Part shown: positions 8,365 to 16,920 of the stretch, piece by piece
How the letters are laid out: every line of letters starts with the position of its first letter
How positions within the stretch are numbered: position 1 is the first letter of the stretch
DNA from: Haplosporangium gracile
Taxonomy: Eukaryota > Mortierellomycota > Mortierellomycetes > Mortierellales > Mortierellaceae
Reading direction: 5' to 3'
Length of the DNA: 18,059 nt
NCBI GenBank assembly: GCA_015499985.1
Contig: JAAAUF010000852.1
Location: 1 to 18,059, forward strand
The notes under the pieces: model-generated
What the model saw: only the letters and a program-made list of their open reading frames with translations
The model's database searches: none
Told to the model about the DNA's origin: nothing
Made by a program: the position numbers and the translations under genes

Positions 8365-10095
8365 TTATGGATGTAAAGTTTTGGATGTGATTGTTGAGTC
8401 TATGGGTGTATCTTTGTATGTGAACCACGCCCTCCCTATCGTCATTAGCTGAGGGTCCCTCCTTCCCCGCGGAATCTCGTTGTTGCTGTTCGACCCTCCT
8501 TCAATCATCATCGACTCTAGCCCTCCCCCTAATCCTCCTTCTCCTCCTCCTCTTCCGCCTCTTGCTTCCACCATCTCTGTCGATTGTTGTTGATGATGAC
8601 CATGTGCAAGTGGTGGTGGGCCAGGAACCTCGCGCAAGACAAACACAGATCCAGTATTGGACCCATTCGCAGATTCGAGACGCAAGAACGTGTGTCCTGG
8701 ATTATCCGTCCCTCCATTATCACCATTTTGTGGTTGATTATTCCACCCTTGCTTCAGTGAAGGTGTTAATCTTGGTTGGACCTGGTTCGGTTGGAGCTTT
8801 CTCCGGCGGTAAAAAAAGAGACCCATTCCTGCGGTGGCAATCAATGTGAGTCCTCCGACGACCGATCCTCCCACAATCGCTCCCATCGCTGGTGGTGGCA
8901 CAAAAGTAGGACTTGGATGGGGGCTAGTCGCTTCAGTCACTGTAGGGATAAGATCTGTTGTTGTAAATATTGTAGGAACGTTAACGTCTTCATCATCGCC
9001 AACCTTGAATGAGAATGTGGATTGCCACATCTGACTGGTGAGATTATAGACCACAGTGATATTCTCGGAAACAGGGATTAAGGACCCAGGCGACTGAGGG
9101 TCTCGACGAGCGCCACCCCAGGCCACAAAGAGGTTGTTGCTCATTCCACAGGCTGCATAGCCACGCGCAATCGTCGTTGTTGTATTCCCATTCAATCCTC
9201 CCCGTCCTCCAGCAGTCCACTCGAGCGTCGCCACATCCAACACATAAACATCTCCCAACTCCACACCATCCTCATCAAACCCTCCAAAGACTACAATCTT
9301 GGTCCCATTCTTGGCCTCGATCATGCAATGCCCCATTCGCGGTGGAGGAATGTCCCCTGTATCAGTTAAGGACGCATAAATCGGTGGACCCGCCATGTTA
9401 TAGTTTTTGTTGGCAAGGTAGAACTGGAACAGCGACCGAGGAAAGAATCTACCCGTCGAGGTCTTGATGGTCCCACCATGAACCAGCATCCCTCCTCTAA
9501 CGGTACTCCAAATAGCCGCATACCCCTCCGTCACCGGCGCCCGTGGTCCCACTTCGTCCACCGTCCTGTTTGCAGGGAAATATCTCAACAACCCCGTCGA
9601 ATTCCATCCATCGACCACAAAGACTTGATCTGTCCCGGGGTCCGTCACAGCTGCAATCGAAGGAAACACGAAATCATCCTCCAACCGTCCAGTATTCTCC
9701 TCTCCCTTCGAGGTCGTCGTCGTCGTCACCCAACGTCGGTTTCTGGTGCCGATATTGAATTGGGAGATAGTTGTTTGGTTATCGAACAGGATCCAGGTCT
9801 GTCTGTCATTTAGAAGTGTGGATGCCGCACCCCATTGGCCTGTATCTCTGTCTGGGAGCTTTTGGAAGGCGGGGAAGGAGACGTTCCAGGAGGTTGAGAG
9901 GTTAAGGAAAAATGTTTGTGTGGATGTTTCTGAGGACAAGGAGGAGGAGTCGATACCGCCGTGAATGAAGAGGGCGTTGCTGTCGAGGAAGACGGACTGA
10001 AGGAAGAAGTAGGGTGTGGGTGTGTAGGCTGGTTGTGCGAGTGTCGTTGTGGCGAGGAAGAGAAGGAGGGAAAGTAGTAAGGGTAGACGAGTCAT
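8365..10095 (-). CDS. Kelch/galactose-oxidase-type propeller single-pass membrane protein
   Basis: A protein of 576 residues if started at the ATG at 10095. The frame stays open upstream to an ATG at 10353, but those 86 residues are Cys/His/Ser-rich and unlike the paralogues. The 10095 start sits in ACACCATG and opens directly onto a clean signal peptide (1-20, ending TTTLA). The ectodomain (about 22-362) has ALFIHGG (41-47), MLVHGG (203-208), RMGHCMIEAKNG (253-264), VFGGF (269-273), VAWGG (324-328) and NLTSQMWQS (351-359). A Pro/Thr stalk leads to a Gly-rich span (about 404-429), then RRRK. The tail is short (about 145 residues) and Gly-rich at 512-526. It keeps LESAN (473-477) and RRDPQL (545-550), also found in the 2303-4381 paralogue. 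The ectodomain has many N-glycosylation sites. Function is unknown beyond a likely extracellular binding role. Confidence 0.88.
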   Translation of the reverse strand: MTRLPLLLSLLLFLATTTLAQPAYTPTPYFFLQSVFLDSNALFIHGGIDSSSLSSETSTQTFFLNLSTSWNVSFPAFQKLPDRDTGQWGAASTLLNDRQTWILFDNQTTISQFNIGTRNRRWVTTTTTSKGEENTGRLEDDFVFPSIAAVTDPGTDQVFVVDGWNSTGLLRYFPANRTVDEVGPRAPVTEGYAAIWSTVRGGMLVHGGTIKTSTGRFFPRSLFQFYLANKNYNMAGPPIYASLTDTGDIPPPRMGHCMIEAKNGTKIVVFGGFDEDGVELGDVYVLDVATLEWTAGGRGGLNGNTTTTIARGYAACGMSNNLFVAWGGARRDPQSPGSLIPVSENITVVYNLTSQMWQSTFSFKVGDDEDVNVPTIFTTTDLIPTVTEATSPHPSPTFVPPPAMGAIVGGSVVGGLTLIATAGMGLFFYRRRKLQPNQVQPRLTPSLKQGWNNQPQNGDNGGTDNPGHTFLRLESANGSNTGSVFVLREVPGPPPLAHGHHQQQSTEMVEARGGRGGGEGGLGGGLESMMIEGGSNSNNEIPRGRRDPQLMTIGRAWFTYKDTPIDSTITSKTLHP

Positions 10096-11558
10096 GGTGT
10101 ATGAACAAAAAAATAAGGAGTATGAAGTGAAGGAATACAGGTAAGACCAACAGCACCGGTGTATTGCTGCAGGGAAGAGTGAAGGGGGGATGAGAAAGGA
10201 CTCGGAGGGGAACAAAAAGGGAGAATGCTTGAGCAAGGGTACAGACTTGATAAAAGAAAGTGGATGGCACGGCCAGAAGGATTGATGCCAGTGGCAGTGG
10301 AAATGTCCACGACAATAACCTTCGCCCTTCTCTCTTTTCGCACTCCTCATCAATGAAGGAAAGAAGCCGTAGACAAACGTGCGATAATGTTCCTGAATGA
10401 TCTGGATCTGTTTTTTTGTTTTTGTCTGTACAATTTTTTATTTTTGGGAGAGGGACGAAGAATAGGCGGTGCACCAGGTGAACAAAAAAAATTCTATTTT
10501 TTACCACCACTTTTGTTTTTCTTGCCGTCTTTCTTAATGTCTACCTCTTTGTCAGTACTGGTAAAAGTTCACAAGACTGTAACACCAGAGGCCTTCGTGG
10601 CCCAGAGCCCCTCTGGTTATGATGAAGCGGGAGTAATGAAGAGTGAAATTGAAGGGAATTTTTTTTGACATGCGAGACAGTGTAATATGTGTTTTTCTCT
10701 GTTGGAGGGACTGCCTCCATGGATGGATATCATTGTTGACTATCAACATTTTCTCAAACACTGTCGAAGGGACAAGTTTGAAGACTAATACCAAATGACT
10801 CTACTCCTCAACGGGCAAGGCGAGAAGAAGCAATATAAAAGGGAGTAAATAAAAAAAACGTATGCAGGGATCTCGACTACAACTTCAAAACCACCCTCCT
10901 CCCCTCTCCCTTTTTTTGCCTTTTTTCAAATAAATCAATTTTTTTCTTAATTCTCAGGCCCCGAATTCACTAAAAACACGAACGCCATCCTCAAGCCCAA
11001 GTTCAAGCCCCTCAACCCACCAACCCTACCTTATCCACCCCCACGGATCGGAAGGATAGCCATCATCCCTTCCTCTCCCCTTTCCCATCCCAACCCTCAT
11101 CTCCGAATCACACCAAGGAAACAAGAACGTGAAAAAAAATGACAAATTGTGCTCAATGTCCATCCGGCATGTTAAATCCCAGAAATTGACCGACATGCGA
11201 ATAGAACGATCGACGGGGTCGGTGATGATAGGAGACCCAGGGTGTAGGCTTTTCTCTGAACGCTTCTCTCTTTTTTTTGTCACTTGCTTTCTTGCTTTCT
11301 GCTCTCTGTGCTCCGACTCAAGTAGAGGCAAGCAGGGGGGTGAAAGAGAAGTAGTGGGAAACAGTTGGCGCTCTGAATGCTCTTCGTCTCCTTTTCTCCG
11401 AGTAATTGAAGGGCTGTAAAAGGTCATTGCACAACATAACAAATATATCAATTGCCTGGCAGCAGTGAATAGTAACGACTGTCATTAAATATCGTATCTG
11501 CTTTGAGTATGGGGGAAAAGGCCAAAGGAGGGAAATTGTTATTATTGGTGTGAGTCGT
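10096..11558. other. Intergenic between a kelch gene and the kelch pseudogene
   Basis: This holds the leader and promoter of the 8365-10095 gene, including an in-frame open stretch to 10353 judged non-coding, and the 3' flank of the pseudogene. Short homopolymer A and T runs are frequent. ORFs on either strand (such as minus 11026-11451 or plus 11129-11419) show no signal peptide, membrane span or domain-like pattern. Nothing further is recognised. Confidence 0.5.
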
Positions 11559-13081
11559 CTACTGTGGTTGGGCGCGAGGAGGGTGTGTGTGTGTGTGTGT
11601 GTGTGTGTGGAAGACCTGTCCATCGCCGGGGTATGAGTGCTGTTGCTGTTGCTGTTGATAATGATCAATATATGCCAGTTGGTATTCAGGCCCAGTGGCG
11701 ACGCTAATAGTTGTTGCTAAGGGCTGGAAAATGTTGTACTGTGGAGGGGCAACATTGACGGGAACCTCGTCGAAATGATTGTTGTTATCGTTGTAGTTTT
11801 CCTTGTGGATGGACCGCGGTCTGGATGTAACAGTGCTGGTGTTGTTAGCTCTGCTCTTGGCTTGTCGCTTTCGATAGATGAACAGCGCTACTACGATTCC
11901 AATCACAGTTAATCCTCTAACGACTCCATCGATGATAGCTCCAGTGTTGGATCCGCCCGACGCCGTGTCAGTGACTCCACTAGTGCCGGTGAGTTTAAGT
12001 CCTGCCCCTGCTCCCGTTCCTGATGTTGTCGCTGTTGACGGTAATGGTACGACATAGGGAAGTGGCGAGTAGTGGGACTGCCACTGGTTGGTCTTAAGGT
12101 TGTAGATGATCGTAATGTTGCTTGTTATGGTATTCGCTCCATCTTGAGTACTACCCTAGCCCACAAAAAAGGTCGTTCGTGACTGCACAGGGAGTGTGAG
12201 CGCGTGCTACCGAGGCGCCCCGTCGGTTCCTTTGGTCTATTTGGGACTGTTGCTCTCAAGGATATAGATGTCGCCCAACGGTAGGTTTCTGTTCCCGAAG
12301 CCACCAAAGACAATCATCTTGGCTCCTCCGTAGGCAGAGACCATGCAGTGGCCCTGTCGCGCGGTCGGAGCGTCTCCAGAGGTGGGTACGAACTGGATGA
12401 GGGAGGCGTCGTTGCTGGGAAGAAATCCGTAGAGCACCGACTGGAGCACGTTCGCCTGAATTCCTCCATGAATAAACATGCGCTTGCGTTCAACTGACCA
12501 GGACCCTGCAAACCCACTATCCATCGGGACAGTCTGGCCAATTTCTTTGTACTGTTCAACACGTTGTTGTATGTAAACAACTTTTTGGCGCCGTTTTCGA
12601 CTCCACCGTTGACAATGTAGTTCGAGCCCGTGATCGGATCCGTTGCTGCAGCGAGTTTCCTGTCCTTGCTGACGATATTGGTACCAAACGGCACCTCGGA
12701 CCATATATCTACAGTTCTGTCGAGCCGGAGGACACCTCCTGTCGCGTTGCTGATCATGATCTAGACATTGTCGTTCGAAATCAGTGTCGAGGTGAAGAGG
12801 TAGTCCATGAGGCCCTCGGCCGTCATTAAGGTGAAATTGGGCCGACTGGTCTCCCAGGCGGTCGAGAGCTCGAGGGAGAACGTAATGCTTGTGGAGATCA
12901 TGGTCGGAGGCGAGCTTTGCTGCAAGATTAGATCGCCGCGGACGTACAGCACGTGGCCATCAACAAAGACGGAAGACACGCCCCACATTGGAGTGGGCTG
13001 GTATGACTGAACATGGACCGAGGAGAGAGCGGTGCTGAGGAAGAGGAATGTGCTAAATAGAAAAGTCGAATGCAAAGTAAT
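11559..13081 (-). pseudogene. Disabled kelch-propeller single-pass membrane protein gene
   Basis: The whole paralogue is recognisable. It runs from a signal-peptide-like stretch, through kelch signatures (MFIHGG, ARQGHCMVSAYGG, IVFGGF, NQWQS) and a membrane span (around GLTVIGIVVALFIY), to a polyglutamine and His-Thr tail ending in TAG at 11561-11559. Lesions in order: no in-frame ATG before the signal peptide (TTG at 13075, ATT at 13081); the first kelch motif reads LYVRGD, not LYVHGG; TAG at 12763-12761; a net -1 (or +2) shift between about 12535 and 12565; TAG at 12239-12237; a further net -1 shift near 12211-12224; a compensating +1 in the A6 run at 12165-12170; TAG at 12158-12156. All three TAGs fall where the intact paralogues have TGG for a conserved Trp (B residues 123, 305, 332). 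One-base shifts could be assembly errors, but not all of these lesions together. Confidence 0.9.
11583..11608. repeat. GT dinucleotide microsatellite
   Basis: Thirteen GT units. Read on the minus strand in the pseudogene frame they encode the alternating His-Thr run near the C-terminus, just before its terminal stop. Confidence 0.95.
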
Positions 13082-13616
13082 GGCGAAAGGATGATTCCTC
13101 TAGTGGTGCGCCGTCTTGCTGCTTGTCGTGGCGAAGAAAGGGGATGTACCGCAGTGATGCAGAAGGGAGAGGGAAAGTAAAGAATGGGAGTGGCTGTTGT
13201 TGAGACGAAGAGAGAGGAAACGAGAGAAAGAAGAGGGCGGGCGGAGAAAAAAGTATATCGGGGGGAAGGGCGACAGGGCGACCGTTTGCTTTTTGTTGGA
13301 TAGCTTGGCATTCCCGTCAGTCAGGCACAAGGGTCAAGGTAGGAAAGAAGACTGAGGAGCGCATCGAGAGAGAAAGCTATTAAGGGGTTGGATGCACATA
13401 AAAAAGCGGCGTGTCCTCTCTGTTCTGTCCTCTTTTTTTTTTTTCTTCATTTTTCTGCGATCTATATTGTTCAGCAAGACATGCCTGTCCAATTGTAGCT
13501 CCCTCTCAAGTCACACTCCATCATATCCCTCCCCCAGCCGAGTTCATGGATCATGCTTTATGTCGTGTTTTCGGTTAAAGGATCGAAATGGCAGACTAAA
13601 CACTCGAGTTATTCTG

Positions 13617-13646
13617 CGATGTTGTAGACATCGAGTTTTTTTTTTT
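13617..13646 (+). other. Small hairpin followed by T11
   Basis: A perfect 6-bp stem, CGATGT and ACATCG, encloses a 5-base loop (13617-13633) and is followed two bases later by eleven T (13636-13646). A T run after a hairpin is compatible with an RNA polymerase III end, but T runs are common in this region and no A or B box was recognised upstream. Confidence 0.3.
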
Positions 13647-14184
13647 GGCTGATCGAAAATAAAAAAAATAATTGTGAGCCACAATGTAGTGCTTGTCCCT
13701 AATAAAGTTTTTTAGTCTTGTTTGGATGCAGCGATTGCCAGGCATGCCAATCAAAACTAAGAAATCACAATCCTGGAGTCACAGCCACTCTCCTTTTTAT
13801 ACATTCATACCACCAAAAAGACCTGAGAATCCACACCTTCCTCGCTTGTCTTGATGCTATTTCGATGCTGTGCATAATCATTTTTGGTGCCTGCTTATCC
13901 ATGCTCATTCAATGGTCCGTAATTGTCCAAAAAAAAAAATATAGGAAAAGTTTAGCTGACAGTTGTGAACAGGCGAAAAATAAAACGACTATGACGTTCG
14001 AGTATTTCTCAAAGAAAAAGACGCCGCCAGCCTCTCTTGACTGGTAGTCATGGACTGAGGCCATTCCAACTACGAATCCATCCGATGTCCCCTGCGCAAT
14101 GGACAGGAATGACGGTTTACCTTCTCCAGTTATGTACGAAAAGCAGAATCCTGCGCTTGTGCAAAACAGTTTTCCCAGATAGAT

Positions 14185-14242
14185 CCCCTATGTTCATCTA
14201 AGACGACGCGTTTCGCGTCCTTCATCGTAGGGGGTTTTTTTT
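14185..14242 (+). other. Imperfect nested inverted repeat followed by T8
   Basis: Outer arms CCCCTA (14185-14190) and TAGGGG (14228-14233) enclose an inner perfect hairpin, GACGCG-TTT-CGCGTC (14205-14219). With G-U pairs the outer stem extends to about 10 bp, into the T run at 14235-14242. The middle is an asymmetric loop. It might be the end of a small RNA, a mobile-element relic or chance. Confidence 0.35.
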
Positions 14243-16736
14243 GCGCATGGATTGTAAAATAGCAAGCAAGCATGCTCTATTTGTAAAACAGCTCACGGGA
14301 TAACTCTTTAGCAATCATTTCCCTGTCTTCCTCTTCCTTGCCATTTATTCGAACAGGGCCGCAAGGAACCGCGATGAAGATGTACTTTTACGGGATACTC
14401 GTCTGTCTCTACAAAGCCCCTTGCATAGTTCAGTTCAAAGAATGATCTACAACAACAGTATCAAACGAGAAAAAAGGGAGTAGCATCCAAAAATGGCTCT
14501 TTAGTGGCTGCTGCGCTGGGTTACCGGGTACCGATTTATCCCTCGATTTTTTTTCTTCGTCTGGTGGGCTCATAGTCTACTGACAGGCTTAATTGCCACA
14601 CCCTCAAATAATCCCCTTCATGAAATCTATTTTCCTATGGGTTATAATTCTGCCAGGACTCAGGAGCATAGAGAGCCGGTAAACGGGAGAAATTCCTAAA
14701 TCAATGAAGTTTCAAGCAAGTGGAGAGATGGACAGATGGGTTGGAGAGCTAGGTGGGAGGAGAAAAATAGTAAGGCAAGAAAAAGGGAGAGGCGGGATTG
14801 GGTTGGGTTCTAAGCAAAGGTGGATAGAAAAGCCTATCACCCAAAAGGAGCGTGAAGAAGCATCCCTTATTATTTGTTGTTGCTTTTCCAATTGTCTGTC
14901 ATTATCGTTAGTGTGCATGTACTGTGTGAGATTGACTCAAGGCTCCAACAGCGTATGTTCAATGATGGAAAAAAAGTTACAACAAGCACATTTCTATATA
15001 GTTTGATGTATTCTAAAAAGTGTGAACAATTCAGTTCTGAATTGATTCTTGCAAAATGCCCTTACAGTTGTTCTTTAGGCTTGAATAGGATAAGGTTTAC
15101 TCAACTAAACCCGAGGATTTCTCTGTTGCTCTATGGTGGTTGGAACGCTCGTTCTTAATTTTCTTTTTTTCGTTGCCCGCCCGACTCGCTGACTTCGCAT
15201 TTCTGTTTTGTGTGGGCGTAAAAAGCGATACAGGACACAAAACCCTCCTCCGCTTCTTTTATTCACTCCTATTTGCCCACCCCTGTTTCCTTCCTCTGTG
15301 CATCTTTTGTTTGTGTCTATCAATTGCTCAAATCTCATCGCTTTTTGTCTTCTTCTATCCCTCTGTCTTCACTCTGTACCACTCCTCCCTTTTCTCTATT
15401 TCCCCTTGTCGCACTCTTCCCCACTGTCGTCACGGCTAAAACTCTTCCGCGCTCTTTTTATCCGAACGCCCGCACTACGCTAGCTTACCCAAAACGTTTT
15501 ATTTTCTTCTTTGTGCGATATACAGCTCAAAAAAAAATCCTCCTCGATTGAGTGGTTTGATGCATCTTACTTGCAATACAATATGAACAACAGCCCTTGC
15601 AAATAAGGTACCTTCATTCACAACCCCTACCCCTACATGTACCATACTGTACTTTTAGCCTACCACACCTTCAGAAAAGTAGCATGCCCTATTTGAAAAG
15701 AAAAGAGGAGCGATGAAATGACTCATAGTGACGGCAGGGGTTTAGGTACAGAACCACACCATTTATGAACAATTTGGCTGATCTTCGTGTTATTCAAGGA
15801 CGAAGAGAAAGAAAGAAAACCAGCTGAGCCGTTCTGTGATGGTAATTTCGACAAGGACGCCAAATTACCCTTCTCTGAACCGAGGGTTTAAAAATGGTAA
15901 AGCGGCAGCTGCATGTGTGTGTACTCATCCCCTCTGAATGGATGAAGCAAAAGAAGCAAAAAGCCCATTAAACCCATTAAGGTTGTCTGATTTGATAGTC
16001 CAATGCCTGCCAGCCAGCGATTTTTACTCTGAACTCTGAAATAAGAGTAGAGAATAAACGCCCTCATTTTAGGACATGATGTCTGCCTTCCAACCTTTAT
16101 CTCCCTTTTTGGTGACTTGTACTCATTCTCAGCCCAAAGCGAGCAAGAGAAGAAGAATGCTTTCTTTTTTTTGCCAGTTCTGTGGGTCGGTTTCCCCTCT
16201 GAGCTCATTGTTCGCTTCGATCGTTTGCGTGGCACCTTTGGCGATGATAATGAATGAATGAATATGGCGTACATGTACAGTACTTTAACCAAGGACGGAC
16301 AATGAATCCTTAAACCTTTTATCCATTTTATCCCGCTCGCTCACTCTCAGCTCACCAATGTTTATTTTGCCAACGCAGCGATCACTCCACTTTTCTAACC
16401 CACACAAGAATCCGCTCTCAGGGCCAGTTGGTCTCATCTTTTATCCAACACAGTTCAAAGCAGCAGCAACAATAAACATCAACCACAACGACCTCAAGAA
16501 AAAAAAAGCTATAAAGTGTGAGGTTTTCTTCCTCTTTTCTTTTTGTTTTCTCTTTTTTCTTTCTTCCTCTATATCTTCATCTTCATCTTCATCCTCAACA
16601 CTCCTCTTCACTTCCTCTTCTTTTGCATTGTATCTCTTATACCCTTATTTTCCCTCTCATTTTCCCTCTCATTTTTCATAGCACATTTTTTTAATTCTGC
16701 CCAGTGTACTTTTGCATTCATTTCACTCAGAATTTT

Positions 16737-16760
16737 CACTCACTCACTCACTCACTCACT
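16737..16760. repeat. CACT tetranucleotide microsatellite
   Basis: Six perfect CACT units about 160 bp upstream of the transporter ATG. Confidence 0.9.
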
Positions 16761-16892
16761 CACACTCTCGATCATCTCTCTCTTGGAGAAACTGCTTCCT
16801 CCCCGTTCCCTCCTTCCCTCCTTCCCTTTTCCCTCGCTTCCATTCACACCCACCCCCTTTTCCCTTCCCTTCCCTCCCTTCCTGCATCCCAT

Positions 16893-16910
16893 AAACAAAC
16901 AAACAAACAA
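16893..16910. repeat. AAAC tetranucleotide microsatellite
   Basis: Four AAAC units plus AA, in the presumed 5' untranslated leader and ending about 10 bp before the transporter start codon. Confidence 0.8.
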
Positions 16911-16920
16911 ATAACCAAAC

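Larger units (their letters stand above)
13082..16529. other. Long gene-poor interval between the kelch array and the transporter
   Basis: About 3.4 kb without a supported gene. Next to 13082 is a purine-rich (plus strand) stretch to about 13270 resembling the leaders of the intact paralogues. AT-rich sequence with two hairpin-plus-T-run elements follows (about 13617 and 14185). A pyrimidine-rich block at about 15230-15470 looks like a fungal promoter composition but leads into no ORF longer than a few codons. No signal peptide, propeller motif or transposase pattern was found in the longer ORFs on either strand. No tRNA or 5S rRNA was recognised by eye. Confidence 0.45.
16530..16920 (+). promoter_or_regulatory. 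Pyrimidine-rich leader/promoter region of the transporter gene
   Basis: The stretch upstream of the ATG at 16921 is dominated by C and T on the sense strand. It includes TCTTCA repeats near 16573-16592, two adjacent copies of TTTTCCCTCTCA near 16648-16671, a CACT run and CCCTTCC tracts. It changes to an A/C-rich stretch with an AAAC repeat (16893-16910) just before the start codon. CT-rich core promoters and A-rich leaders are common in fungi. Transcription start and factor sites cannot be placed from sequence alone. Confidence 0.5.

Noticed and set aside
11559..13081. TAG read as tryptophan (stop recoding) or programmed frameshifting in the broken kelch copy
   Set aside because: The intact paralogues encode the same tryptophans with TGG, this copy still uses TGG at five other Trp positions, and its own final codon is TAG. 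It also lacks a start ATG and has several uncompensated shifts. Decay is the simpler explanation.
14000..14180. tRNA-like B-box resemblance (CTACGAATCC)
   Set aside because: No matching A box, anticodon arm or acceptor stem could be assembled on either strand.
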